A stretch of DNA of 64,000 nt from Desulfovibrionaceae bacterium (GTDB taxonomy: Bacteria; Desulfobacterota; Desulfovibrionia; Desulfovibrionales; Desulfovibrionaceae), in the NCBI GenBank assembly GCA_017454105.1, contig JAFTDR010000204.1:1-64000 (forward strand). The letters run 5' to 3'. Of the stretch, positions 54,502-63,022 are shown in pieces. The first letter of the stretch is position 1, and each line of letters starts with the position of its first letter. The translations under genes were made by a program, and so were the position numbers. The notes beneath the pieces are model-generated. The model did not search any database. It was given only the letters and a program-made list of their open reading frames with translations, and was not told where the DNA came from.

Positions 54502-55024
54502 TTCAACTCCCCCTAATGGGAGAGCTGGAACACTGCCTCCTTTTATTTGCGACAAATTTTCATTGCGTCAAAATATTTGCGTCAAACGTACGCTGTTCAC
54601 GATAGAGTGCGCCTCTTTGAAAAGCGACCATTCTAAGAATCCGACGTCAACCGCGCAATCAAATAGCACAAAATAAAGGAAAGGCAAACTGCAAAAAGCT
54701 TTTGCACAGAAATACCTGCAGACTCTCGTCCCATACGCGATGCACAATCTCATGAAAGCATCTCTCGTCTTTCCCCTATTCTGCTCTATCTGACAAATCC
54801 TCCATCCATCGCTTTTCCTTGCAAGGCACTCGCTTTGCGTGACTCTTACAGAAAAAGCCAGTCGACCTTTTTCTCACGTTTCCGGTATCTCTTGCGTGTC
54901 TACCGTTTCCCTTATTCAAGACATTGGAATATTGCTCCTACCACACTCAGCACAAAGGCACAAGTATTTTTCCACAAGAGCCGCACTGGCCGACCAACTT
55001 GCACAGCCACGTGTTCTGCTCGCT
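54502..55024. other. Intergenic region between nikR and the NlpC/P60 gene
   Basis: About 520 bp with no gene I can support and no strong terminator; possibly the long promoter region of the NlpC/P60 gene. Confidence 0.4.
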
Positions 55025-55489
55025 TCAGCGCTTCCGGCCATCTGGCCTTTGGGGAGTGCCTGTTGGCTCATCATCGTGCTTTGCTCCGCCCTCCGTGCCA
55101 CAGAAAACACCGTATTTGACACCTGTGCAGGATATGAGCTTATCAGACAGTTTGCGCACCCGCTCGGCATCGCCTTTCAGAACCAAAACCTCAAGACAGG
55201 TTTCGTGATCGAGATGGACATGCACAGTTGTGATGATGATATCAAAATCCTCATGCTGAATCTGCGTCATCTTCTTTGAGAGATCATTTCTGTGATGATC
55301 GTAGAGGAGGGTGAGTGTCCCTGTGCTGTAGTCAAGAGTTCTCTCAAAAGAATCTGTCACAAGCGCCTTGCGAATGAGATCCCGTATGGCCTCAGATCGG
55401 TTGGTGTATCCTTTTCTCCCGCACAGGGCGTCAAAAGGCGTCAGCAGATCGCAATCGAGCGATACACCAAAACGGACAAGCGATCCCAT
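55025..55489 (-). CDS. nikR: Nickel-responsive regulator NikR
   Basis: NikR is a ribbon-helix-helix repressor that binds nickel and shuts down nickel uptake. The 154-residue protein has the N-terminal F-G-V-S-L-D..L-L-x-x-F-D motif, the [10 protein letters not shown] helix near residue 31, and nickel ligands in the ACT-like domain: H-V-H-L-D-H near residues 90-95 and E-x-C near 97-100. The ATG at 55489 fits the family N terminus; the open frame goes 115 codons further upstream, into the cvpA promoter and gene, and is not real. Nickel control fits hydrogenases of this group of organisms. A short charged tail (residues 131-154) is unusual. Confidence 0.92.
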   Translation of the reverse strand: MGSLVRFGVSLDCDLLTPFDALCGRKGYTNRSEAIRDLIRKALVTDSFERTLDYSTGTLTLLYDHHRNDLSKKMTQIQHEDFDIIITTVHVHLDHETCLEVLVLKGDAERVRKLSDKLISCTGVKYGVFCGTEGGAKHDDEPTGTPQRPDGRKR

Positions 55490-55632
55490 GACACCTGCCC
55501 CCTTATTTAGAGTAGCACACACTCTGTCTTGCGCGGGCGCAAAAAAACGGACGATCCTGCAGGTGTGGCAGTATACAATATTTTTTGAAGTATAGGTGAA
55601 ATGCGAGAAAAAGTAAACGATGTACTCTCGAA

Positions 55633-55648
55633 AGATCTGTACAGGTCT
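55633..55648. promoter_or_regulatory. Palindrome AGATCTGTACAGGTCT in the nikR/cvpA gap
   Basis: Seven of eight base pairs are symmetrical around CTGTACAG. It lies between the divergent nikR and cvpA genes, so it may be an operator. The same CTGTACAG core recurs elsewhere in gaps of the window. Confidence 0.45.
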
Positions 55649-55693
55649 AGACAATATGCGTATACAAAAAGGACTTGAGTTGAGGAGGCTTAC

Positions 55694-56188
55694 ATGGGAA
55701 GCGACATTTTTGACCTGATTATCATCCTGCTTCTTGTTTTTTTCAGTTTCAACGGTGGCAAGAACGGTTTTATCTGCGAGGTTGCCGGCATCATTTCCCT
55801 GATTGCCGCATTTACCATCGCGAATACGACACACCCGCTTGTCTCATCCTATATGACGTTCATCTCAAATCCCGATCTGCGCACAATTATCACCTATATA
55901 CTCCTTTTTGTCTCAACCATGCTTCTTGTCTCATTCATCGCCCGCCTTATACAGAAGGCTGTTGACTACTCGTTTGCGCGCTGGGTTGACAGGCTGGCGG
56001 GCGTGCTTTTCGGCCTTGCGAAAGGCCTTCTTGTCTGCTCGATTATCATGCTCGTTGTGCAGACACTTTTTAGCAATGCGCAGTTTATCAAAGATTCGCA
56101 CACAATACCCTATCTTACGGCGGTCATCGAACGCATCAGAGCGTGGCTCCCCGATGATCTCACAGCACGCCTGGGCATTCGCGCGTAA
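55694..56188 (+). CDS. CvpA-family membrane protein
   Basis: The 164-residue protein has four helices (residues about 5-22, 27-45, 62-85, 100-125) with the family's [12 protein letters not shown] and the internal G-L-A-K-G-L-L-V segment. CvpA of E. coli is required for colicin V production; the homologues are thought to act in envelope homeostasis. GAGGAGG precedes the ATG. It is followed 17 bp later by mazG, so the two are probably co-transcribed. Confidence 0.88.
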   Translation: MGSDIFDLIIILLLVFFSFNGGKNGFICEVAGIISLIAAFTIANTTHPLVSSYMTFISNPDLRTIITYILLFVSTMLLVSFIARLIQKAVDYSFARWVDRLAGVLFGLAKGLLVCSIIMLVVQTLFSNAQFIKDSHTIPYLTAVIERIRAWLPDDLTARLGIRA

Positions 56189-56205
56189 CAAAAGGATCAG
56201 AGAAT

Positions 56206-57009
56206 ATGGAACAAAACACGGCAAACGAGCGAGCGCTCACAGAACTCAACAAAGTGATTGCTCATCTCACCGCTGAAAACGGCTGTCCTTGGGATAAAGA
56301 GCAGACACCTGAAAGTCTCGCCGATTATGTCATCGAAGAAAGCCATGAACTGGTTGCCGCAATACGGCAGGGCGATGTGTCGAGTGTGTGCGAGGAATTG
56401 GGCGACGTCGCTTTTCTTCTGCTCTTTCTCGCGCACCTCTATCAGAAAAAAGGCGCTTTTTCCCTTGCGGACGCGCTCACAGTCAACAAGGAAAAAATGA
56501 TTCGACGTCATCCGCATGTTTTCGGTGAGACGCACTTTGAAAACCGCGATGAGCAGTTAAAAACATGGGAGCAGATTAAGCGTGCGGAACATAAAGACGC
56601 CGACGGTGCGCCAGCCGGAGTCTTCGCGAGTCTGCCGACCGGACTCCCCTCGTTAATTAAGGCCTACCGCATCCATTCCAAGGCTGCCCGCGCAGGCTTC
56701 ACCTGGGATAAGGACACAGATGTCGAGCAGCAGGTCGAAGCTGAATGGCTCGAATGGCTAGATGCCTGTGCAAACGAGGGCGAAGAGCAGCAGAAGCACG
56801 AATTAGGCGATCTTGTCTTCACGCTTGCAGAACTTGGACGGCGCAAGGGCATAAAAATAAATGAGGCACTCGATCTCGCAAACATCCGCTTTTTGCGACG
56901 CTTTGAGCGCATGGAGCAGATGGCTAGGCAAGACGGCCACGACATAACAGAACTCACACAAGACGAAAAGGATGCCCTGTGGGAGAAAGCAAAAGCAGAA
57001 GAACAATAG
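56206..57009 (+). CDS. mazG: Nucleoside triphosphate pyrophosphohydrolase MazG
   Basis: MazG hydrolyses NTPs to NMP and pyrophosphate and protects against aberrant nucleotides. The 267-residue protein has two MazG domains; the first starts with G-C-P-W-D-K-E-Q-T near residue 25 and shows the E-E-S-H-E..E-E-L-G-D metal motifs near residues 45-68, the second has E-L-G-D-L-V-F-T-L near residue 200. Full length is normal. The following lipoprotein gene starts inside its 3' end (31-base overlap). Confidence 0.95.
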   Translation: MEQNTANERALTELNKVIAHLTAENGCPWDKEQTPESLADYVIEESHELVAAIRQGDVSSVCEELGDVAFLLLFLAHLYQKKGAFSLADALTVNKEKMIRRHPHVFGETHFENRDEQLKTWEQIKRAEHKDADGAPAGVFASLPTGLPSLIKAYRIHSKAARAGFTWDKDTDVEQQVEAEWLEWLDACANEGEEQQKHELGDLVFTLAELGRRKGIKINEALDLANIRFLRRFERMEQMARQDGHDITELTQDEKDALWEKAKAEEQ

Positions 57010-58718
57010 CCTGGCTCCTGCTTTTTCTCGCCTTGACATCTCTCATCTTCGCAGGATGCCGCCCGGCAAAGAAAAATCCAAAGAACCAGGCCTTTACTTT
57101 GCCGCGCCCAAGTCCCGCCTATATACAGTTTCTTACCCAGCAGTCGATGACAGGCCAAGCAGCCAATCTTATCGCGCAGGTCTCAGGCACAGACCGCATG
57201 TGGCGTTTTAGCGGGACTGACGAGCGCTACGCGCTCTTGCTTAAAGAAGCCCCGACTTGGCTTGCGATACAGCCGCAAAAAGCACCCAACCCTCTCTTCG
57301 CGCACCTTGCGGCAGGCGAAACCCTCGCTCGGGTCCGCGATTGCGCAATACAAGGTATCTATCTTGCGCAGACAGGCGAAACAGATGCCGCGTGGACAAA
57401 AAACCCTCTGCCAGATCCATACGGCGAGCGGGTCGCTTCATTTTCCTTTGCCAAATGCGTCGGAGATGATGACGACTTCGCCCGCTATGCCGGGGCTGCA
57501 GCTGCCGCGAATCTGCAAATCGGCGGAAGTCTCCCCCCTGCGGCGACCGGCATGGGTCCTGATTTCATGCTCGCAACGCGCGCTCACCCCTCCTATGAGG
57601 GTCTCTACGCATCTCTCCCCCTTCCGAAAGAAACATGGTATCTTCTCCCCAATATAGAGCAGGGGGACGTCGCAAGCCTATCAAAAAAAACCTGCGCGGC
57701 TCTTGTTGAGAAGGGCATTCTTCCTGAAAGCCTCCGCAAGGAAAAGCTCCCTTGGGCAAATGCCTCAGGCTGGGCTGTCACAGCCGAGATTACAGGAGCT
57801 GACGGCAACAAACGGCGCTTTGCCTACTCTTTTGACACAGATATCTATAGACCCGTTCTTCTCTGGCAGGACCCTTCAGGCTATGCCAGACGCCTCTATG
57901 CCGCGGCAGTTATCAGACACACAGGTCTCCAGCAGCACACCTTAGCTGGCCTCCCCTTAAAAGCCCTTATGGGACTTGACGCCAATCGCCAAGGCGAAAG
58001 CGTACACAATGGGCCAGCGGATCTTGAACCCGGCATATCGGCGTTTACGGAAATATCGCAGGCTGTCCACAGGTACGGCGGATGGAGCATGACGACAGAA
58101 TCATATCCTGCGGAAGTTCTCGCAACTCTTTCAGCAAATGTCGATTTCTTCTACGACGCAAAGCTCACAGAAGCGTTTTCCGCAGCCCTCGCAAAAGAGG
58201 ACGCGCGGCCAATAGTTGCGCTCATAAAACACTATGAAGACTGCGGGCTTCCGCAAAAGCGCCTTGTCCACAGCACACCGGAAAATGACACAGTACTCAG
58301 CCAAAATCTCCTCTTGAGTCTTGCTCTTCCTGTGGCCCTGCCGGGACTCTGCTTTCTTGCTCCAGAATACGTCGACAAAGGCCTGCCTGAACGCGACACA
58401 AAAACACTGCGCACACTTCTAGGCCAAAGACGGAATCTTCGGGCCGCAGAGGGTGCGATCGCAATCACAAAGACCAAGCCAAGCACCCTTGTCATTGAAA
58501 ACCGCTTGCCAGGCGGGGATATTTGGCTTGTTGCGCTCAATTTCTCGCAGAAAGAAACAGTCCCTATAGCCCTTCGGGGCGCAGGCTCTTTTTTCGATCT
58601 CGCAACCAAAAACAGGCTTGAAGAGATGACAAACGCTAGCGGTCAACGTATACTGACCCTAAAGCCTCGAGAAGCCCGACATATACTTCTGAGCCAAAAA
58701 ACATTTCCACATTTCTAA
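56979..58718 (+). CDS. GH13-like lipoprotein, probably catalytically inactive
   Basis: The 579-residue product has a lipoprotein signal with cysteine at residue 27 (I-F-A-G-C). The last third resembles the end of GH13/trehalose synthase proteins: L-L-S-L-A-L-P-V-A-L-P-G, then T-L-R-T-L-L-G-Q-R-R-N-L, strands with V-A-L-N-F-S near residue 530 and a C-terminal beta domain. I could not locate the usual GH13 catalytic aspartate-glutamate-aspartate motifs. It uses a GTG start preceded by AAGGA and overlaps mazG. It may bind rather than cut sugars. Homology is inferred from pattern only. Confidence 0.6.
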   Translation: MGESKSRRTIAWLLLFLALTSLIFAGCRPAKKNPKNQAFTLPRPSPAYIQFLTQQSMTGQAANLIAQVSGTDRMWRFSGTDERYALLLKEAPTWLAIQPQKAPNPLFAHLAAGETLARVRDCAIQGIYLAQTGETDAAWTKNPLPDPYGERVASFSFAKCVGDDDDFARYAGAAAAANLQIGGSLPPAATGMGPDFMLATRAHPSYEGLYASLPLPKETWYLLPNIEQGDVASLSKKTCAALVEKGILPESLRKEKLPWANASGWAVTAEITGADGNKRRFAYSFDTDIYRPVLLWQDPSGYARRLYAAAVIRHTGLQQHTLAGLPLKALMGLDANRQGESVHNGPADLEPGISAFTEISQAVHRYGGWSMTTESYPAEVLATLSANVDFFYDAKLTEAFSAALAKEDARPIVALIKHYEDCGLPQKRLVHSTPENDTVLSQNLLLSLALPVALPGLCFLAPEYVDKGLPERDTKTLRTLLGQRRNLRAAEGAIAITKTKPSTLVIENRLPGGDIWLVALNFSQKETVPIALRGAGSFFDLATKNRLEEMTNASGQRILTLKPREARHILLSQKTFPHF

Positions 58719-58820
58719 AGGGCTTGAGCATTCGCATCAAACCCCGATTGGGGATTTGTGCGGCGAAATTCTCCGGCACACAAACCCAATCCATCAAGGA
58801 CACCATTACGTAGAGGAACC

Positions 58821-61538
58821 ATGCGTATGGCCACAGAACCAAAGAAAAAAAGCTTCTGGTCCAGTCTGTTCGGGAAAAAGGATCCCGAACCTACAAGAAC
58901 AGACGCAACAGAGGAAAGTGCGGCCCGGCCTGAGAGCGAGCGCCTGCCTGAATCAGCAACGCTTCGCGCGGAGGAACCAGCAAAGGAGGCTCCAGAAGAG
59001 GCTCTCAAAACAGCACCGGAAAGAGTATCGGAAAGAGTATCAGTGGATGCCGAAGCCGTAGAGGATGCGCTCGCAGAACCAGTCCCTGTTTTTGCGGATA
59101 CAAAATCATCCTCGCACAAGGCCGCGAAACGAATGATGGTGCGGTCACAGTCCTCTCAGATCCAGAAAAAGGCGAAGCGCCTGATTATCCCGCATAAGAA
59201 AGAGAAAGCGAGCGAAGAAGAAAATACTGCGCAAAAGAAGCGGGTTCAGAAAAAGACCTCCGCTAGCAAGAAGAAGGAAGCCCCCATTTTGGCAAAGGAA
59301 AGCGTCCAGCCAGCCAAAAAAGTGCCTAAACCGGAAAAGCCGGCGGCCGCAGCGCCCGCACCTGCGCCAGTCAGAGAGGAGAAAAAACAGGGCTTTTTTG
59401 CCTCGCTCTTCTCATCAAAGAAAAGCGAGCCTGTGAAGGCACCAGAGCCGCCAGTTGAGCAGGTAAAAAAAGAAGAGCCCGAGCCAGCCCCGGCAAAAAA
59501 GAGCCGCATCGATTTTATGAGAAAGAGGGCGAAGCATTCGCTCGAAGATTGGAGACAAGCGGAGCGAGCGCGGGTTTCGCAGGAAATGAGTAAAGACGAG
59601 CGCATGTGGGCTCAGCTTCAACAAGAGGTTCCTAAAGAGCCGGAAAAAACGCAGGATAAAAAAATCGAGAGTAAGAAAGTTGATACAAAGCCCGAATGGA
59701 CGAGCGATGTTCGTAAGACACCGGCCTATTCTAGCCAGGCCTCAAACAATATCCTCGAAAACTTTGGTATCAACGGTCTTATCCTCGCGCTCTTCCTTCT
59801 CTGCATCCAGACCATACCGGACATCCTGCACGCAACCAAGGGAACGTCCCTTTTCTCGCCCGCTGAATTTGCGAACATAAAGGCCTATCTGTCCACAGCT
59901 GCCTCTGGTCTGTGGATTGCGCCGACATCTGTCATGCCCGCGCAGTGGCCTGGATTCTACTGGCTCTCAACGGCCATCGCCCAGGTACTCCCGAATGAAC
60001 TGCTCATTCTGACCCTGTCAACACTTGCCGGCACAGCCTTAGCCGTGATTGCGACCTGGATTCTCTGCCGCGGAGCCTATGGCGGAACGACGGCCACAGC
60101 AGCGTCGCTCATCCTCGTGAGTACGCCGCTCTTTGCGCCTGTTGTCCACTTCTACGGACCAGCCGCTCTGGCCGGAGCCTTTGTCCTCCTCGCGATCTTT
60201 TTCTTTAGCCGCGGCTGGCTTGGCGATGGATCCTGGCTTTCTCTGCCACTCGCCTTCATCTGCACGGCCATCGCCGGTCTGACAGGCGGACTCTTCCATC
60301 TCCTGCTTCCTCTGATAACGAGCTTCTTTTTCCTCATCTGGTGTGGACGCTATCGCCGCGCCCAGCGTTCTGATGCGATTTTTGGCTTTTTCTGCTTTAT
60401 CGCCATTATCGCCGGCTGGTTCGGCTACATGTACGTTGTTGTCAAAAACGGCGCCTACATCAACAGTCTCTTGCGCTCCTCGTTTACAAGCCCGCTTGCG
60501 CTCGCAAACTGGTGGACTCCATTTCTTCTTCTCCTTGCCGGCACACTCCCGTGGCTCATCGCTCTCATCTTTCCTTCGTGGATACGCGTTATCGCCACGT
60601 CAATTCGCGCGCTCAAAGCCTCGCAAGGTGAAAACGCAGCGTCGACCTTTATCTGGTTCTCTCTCGCTGTTGGACTCGGTCTTGCCGTATGCGTGCAAAA
60701 GGATGCGCAGACAAGCGCGATAGTCTGTCTTCTCTTCATCATGGTCCCCCTGCTCGCAAAGACCGTTGTGCGCCTCTCAAAATTCGGCGCGCGCCTGTTT
60801 ATTTTCTCCTGCATGCTTCTTCTTTTTGTTGTTGGCTTGGTCTTCCTCTTGAGTTATTTCCCCTACGCGCATGAACAGGCATCCCTCTATCTTCCGGTTA
60901 TGCCGCCAAAAGACATTTTAAGCCAGCTCACAGCAATCAAAGCGCTTCCGATCATCGGCGGTATTCTTCTTGTCGCCGCCCTGTATCTCAAAACAAGTTT
61001 GAAACGCGGCGACACTGGACGCCTGGCCATCACGGGCGCATTCCTTGCGACAATACTGACCTTCCCGGCCAACTTCATGCTTGTCCGCGACATCTATAAG
61101 CATCCGATGATGCAACTGCAGTCACTCGCCCAGATTAAAGCACCGGCCGCTCAGCCAGCCAAAACGGAAGCCCCGAAAAAAGCCGAGCCGGCTGCCCCCG
61201 CAGAACAAAAAGCTCCGGCTGCGCAAAAGGCCCCTGAAGCGCAGAAGCCTGCTGCGAAGGAAGCTCCTAAGCCTGCTGAGGCTCAGAAGACCGAAGCACC
61301 GAAGCCTGCTAGCGCTCCAAAGACTGAAGCTCCCAAAGCCGAAGCGCCAAAGCCTGCTGACGCTCCAAAGACTGAGGCTCCCAAAGCCGAAGCTCCAAAG
61401 CCCGCTGACGCTCCAAAGACTGAAGCTCCCAAAGCCGAAGCGCCAAAGACTGAGGCACCCAAAACCGAAGCACCAAAGCCTGCTGACGCAAAACCAGCTG
61501 CACCACAAGAAAACGCTCCAAGCAAGCCTGCTAATTAA
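58821..61538 (+). CDS. Large membrane protein with charged N-terminal and proline-alanine C-terminal tails
   Basis: The 905-residue product has a highly charged, lysine- and proline-rich N-terminal region (residues about 1-305), then ten or so membrane helices (about 310-755) and a C-terminal tail (about 770-905) made of repeats such as K-P-A-D-A-P-K-T-E-A-P-K-A-E-A-P. The helical part resembles GT-C type polyprenyl glycosyltransferases in layout, but no acidic D-x-D or E-x-D motif was identified, so it is not assigned. AGAGG precedes the ATG at 58821; another ATG lies two codons later. A terminator follows at 61602-61632. Confidence 0.65.
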   Translation: MRMATEPKKKSFWSSLFGKKDPEPTRTDATEESAARPESERLPESATLRAEEPAKEAPEEALKTAPERVSERVSVDAEAVEDALAEPVPVFADTKSSSHKAAKRMMVRSQSSQIQKKAKRLIIPHKKEKASEEENTAQKKRVQKKTSASKKKEAPILAKESVQPAKKVPKPEKPAAAAPAPAPVREEKKQGFFASLFSSKKSEPVKAPEPPVEQVKKEEPEPAPAKKSRIDFMRKRAKHSLEDWRQAERARVSQEMSKDERMWAQLQQEVPKEPEKTQDKKIESKKVDTKPEWTSDVRKTPAYSSQASNNILENFGINGLILALFLLCIQTIPDILHATKGTSLFSPAEFANIKAYLSTAASGLWIAPTSVMPAQWPGFYWLSTAIAQVLPNELLILTLSTLAGTALAVIATWILCRGAYGGTTATAASLILVSTPLFAPVVHFYGPAALAGAFVLLAIFFFSRGWLGDGSWLSLPLAFICTAIAGLTGGLFHLLLPLITSFFFLIWCGRYRRAQRSDAIFGFFCFIAIIAGWFGYMYVVVKNGAYINSLLRSSFTSPLALANWWTPFLLLLAGTLPWLIALIFPSWIRVIATSIRALKASQGENAASTFIWFSLAVGLGLAVCVQKDAQTSAIVCLLFIMVPLLAKTVVRLSKFGARLFIFSCMLLLFVVGLVFLLSYFPYAHEQASLYLPVMPPKDILSQLTAIKALPIIGGILLVAALYLKTSLKRGDTGRLAITGAFLATILTFPANFMLVRDIYKHPMMQLQSLAQIKAPAAQPAKTEAPKKAEPAAPAEQKAPAAQKAPEAQKPAAKEAPKPAEAQKTEAPKPASAPKTEAPKAEAPKPADAPKTEAPKAEAPKPADAPKTEAPKAEAPKTEAPKTEAPKPADAKPAAPQENAPSKPAN
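61260..61510. repeat. Tandem repeat encoding the proline-alanine tail
   Basis: Units around AAGCCTGCTGACGCTCC and GCCGAAGC repeat five to seven times and encode A-P-K-T-E-A-P-K-A-E blocks. Confidence 0.75.
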
Positions 61539-61601
61539 GTGTGTGACGCTGGTCGGATCTGCCGCTTAGCCAGATTTTTTTGACTCTTGCCTAACAAAAA
61601 G

Positions 61602-61632
61602 AGCCCCAGTCACAAGCTGGGGCTTTTTTTTT
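61602..61632 (+). terminator. Rho-independent terminator
   Basis: AGCCCCAG and CTGGGGCT form an 8-bp stem followed by nine T. It ends the rightward gene and separates it from trmFO, read leftward. Confidence 0.88.
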
Positions 61633-61663
61633 CGGGTCAACTCATTCTTTTCGACGCTCTGGA

Positions 61664-63022
61664 TCACGCTATCCCGCACATCTCGCGCTTCCACACGGCA
61701 AAGGCCGCGCGGGCACGTTCTAAATAGGCCTGTTTGCGGTCGATTTTCCGCATTTTTTGACTTATCTCAGGGAGCAAGCCAAAGTGCGCGTTTGAAGGCT
61801 GAAAATGCGCGCTTGGAACTTCAAGATATCTGAGAAGTCCGCCGAGGGCTGTTTCCGCTGGCGGTTTTGTGAATACCTGCCCCTCGCGCTTTGAGCGAAG
61901 CTTATAGCCAAGCCACAGGCCGCAGGCCGCTGATTCCACATAGCCTTCAACGCCTGTGATCTGCCCGGCAAGATAGACATTTGGCCGAGCTTTCAGCATA
62001 AGGTCCTCTGTCAGCACCTGTGGCGCGTTGACAAAGGTATTGCGGTGCATGCTGCCCAGCCGGACAAATTCCGCTCTCTCAAGGCCAGGCACAAGACGGA
62101 AAACACGCTCCTGATCGGCATAGCGCATGCGTGTCTGGCAGCCGACAAGATTCACCGTTTCCCACGATCGGGTCTCGGCCCGCAATTGGAGGACAGCGTA
62201 CGGCCGCCTCCCTGTGCGCGGATCAATAAAGCCGACAGGCTTCATGGGACCAAAGGTGAGTGTACGCTCACCACGCGCGGCAAGAGCCTCTATGGGCATG
62301 CAGCCCTCAAAATGCTTCAGTTTTTCAAAATCCCGGCTGGCAACGGTTTCTGCACTTGTGAGTGCTGCGTAAAAACGCACATATTCTTCCTGTGTCATTG
62401 GGCAATTCAGATAATCGCCCGTGCCACGTGAGGGCTCAAAGCCTTCTTTGTCGCATTCATAGCGCGATGCGCGGAAAACAATCGAGTGGTCGAGTGACTG
62501 CGTCCAGACTATCGGGGCTATCGCATCGTAGAAATAGCACGAGTCCTGCCCAATGCACTCTGCTAAGGATCGGGAGAGATCCTCCTGGACAAGGGGCCCT
62601 GCGGCAATAACCAGACAGTCAATTGTCGGATCGGCAAGGGCTGGATCGTCAAGCGAGCGGATAACGCGCTCAATGCGCGTAATATACGGACTTGCCTGAA
62701 CCTCTTCCGTGAGCCTGCGGGAGAAGGCCTCCCGGTCAACAGCAAGCGCCTTGTCCGCAGGCACACTTGAGGCATCGGCCGCAGCCATACAATGGCTTCC
62801 GAGATCGCGCATCTCCTGCTTTAAAAGGCCCACACCGCTTGTAAGAGCTGCGGAACGCAGAGAGTTTGAGCAAACAAGTTCCGCAAGATTTGGACTCTTG
62901 TGCGCCGCAGAGTATGCAAGTGGCTTTTGCTCAAACAAAAGAACCGGAATGCCCGCATCAGCGAGTGTGAGTGCGCACTCGCACCCAGCAAGCCCACCTC
63001 CTACAATGGCTATGCTACCCAT
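61664..63022 (-). CDS. trmFO: tRNA m5U54 methyltransferase TrmFO
   Basis: TrmFO uses methylenetetrahydrofolate and FAD to make 5-methyluridine in the T-loop of tRNAs. The 452-residue protein shows the FAD-binding G-G-G-L-A-G-C-E near residue 8, the C-S-N-S-L-R-S motif near residue 52 with a reactive cysteine, and a G-Q-I-T-G-V-E-G-Y-V-E-S near residue 344. The ATG at 63022 follows GGAGGACGCC; the longer frame would run into the glycosyltransferase gene. It overlaps the end of that gene by eight bases. Confidence 0.95.
   Translation of the reverse strand: MGSIAIVGGGLAGCECALTLADAGIPVLLFEQKPLAYSAAHKSPNLAELVCSNSLRSAALTSGVGLLKQEMRDLGSHCMAAADASSVPADKALAVDREAFSRRLTEEVQASPYITRIERVIRSLDDPALADPTIDCLVIAAGPLVQEDLSRSLAECIGQDSCYFYDAIAPIVWTQSLDHSIVFRASRYECDKEGFEPSRGTGDYLNCPMTQEEYVRFYAALTSAETVASRDFEKLKHFEGCMPIEALAARGERTLTFGPMKPVGFIDPRTGRRPYAVLQLRAETRSWETVNLVGCQTRMRYADQERVFRLVPGLERAEFVRLGSMHRNTFVNAPQVLTEDLMLKARPNVYLAGQITGVEGYVESAACGLWLGYKLRSKREGQVFTKPPAETALGGLLRYLEVPSAHFQPSNAHFGLLPEISQKMRKIDRKQAYLERARAAFAVWKREMCGIA

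Noticed and set aside
55490-55834. N-terminal extension of nikR to a start inside cvpA
   Set aside because: NikR proteins are about 140-155 residues and start near 55489; the extension overlaps cvpA and its promoter.
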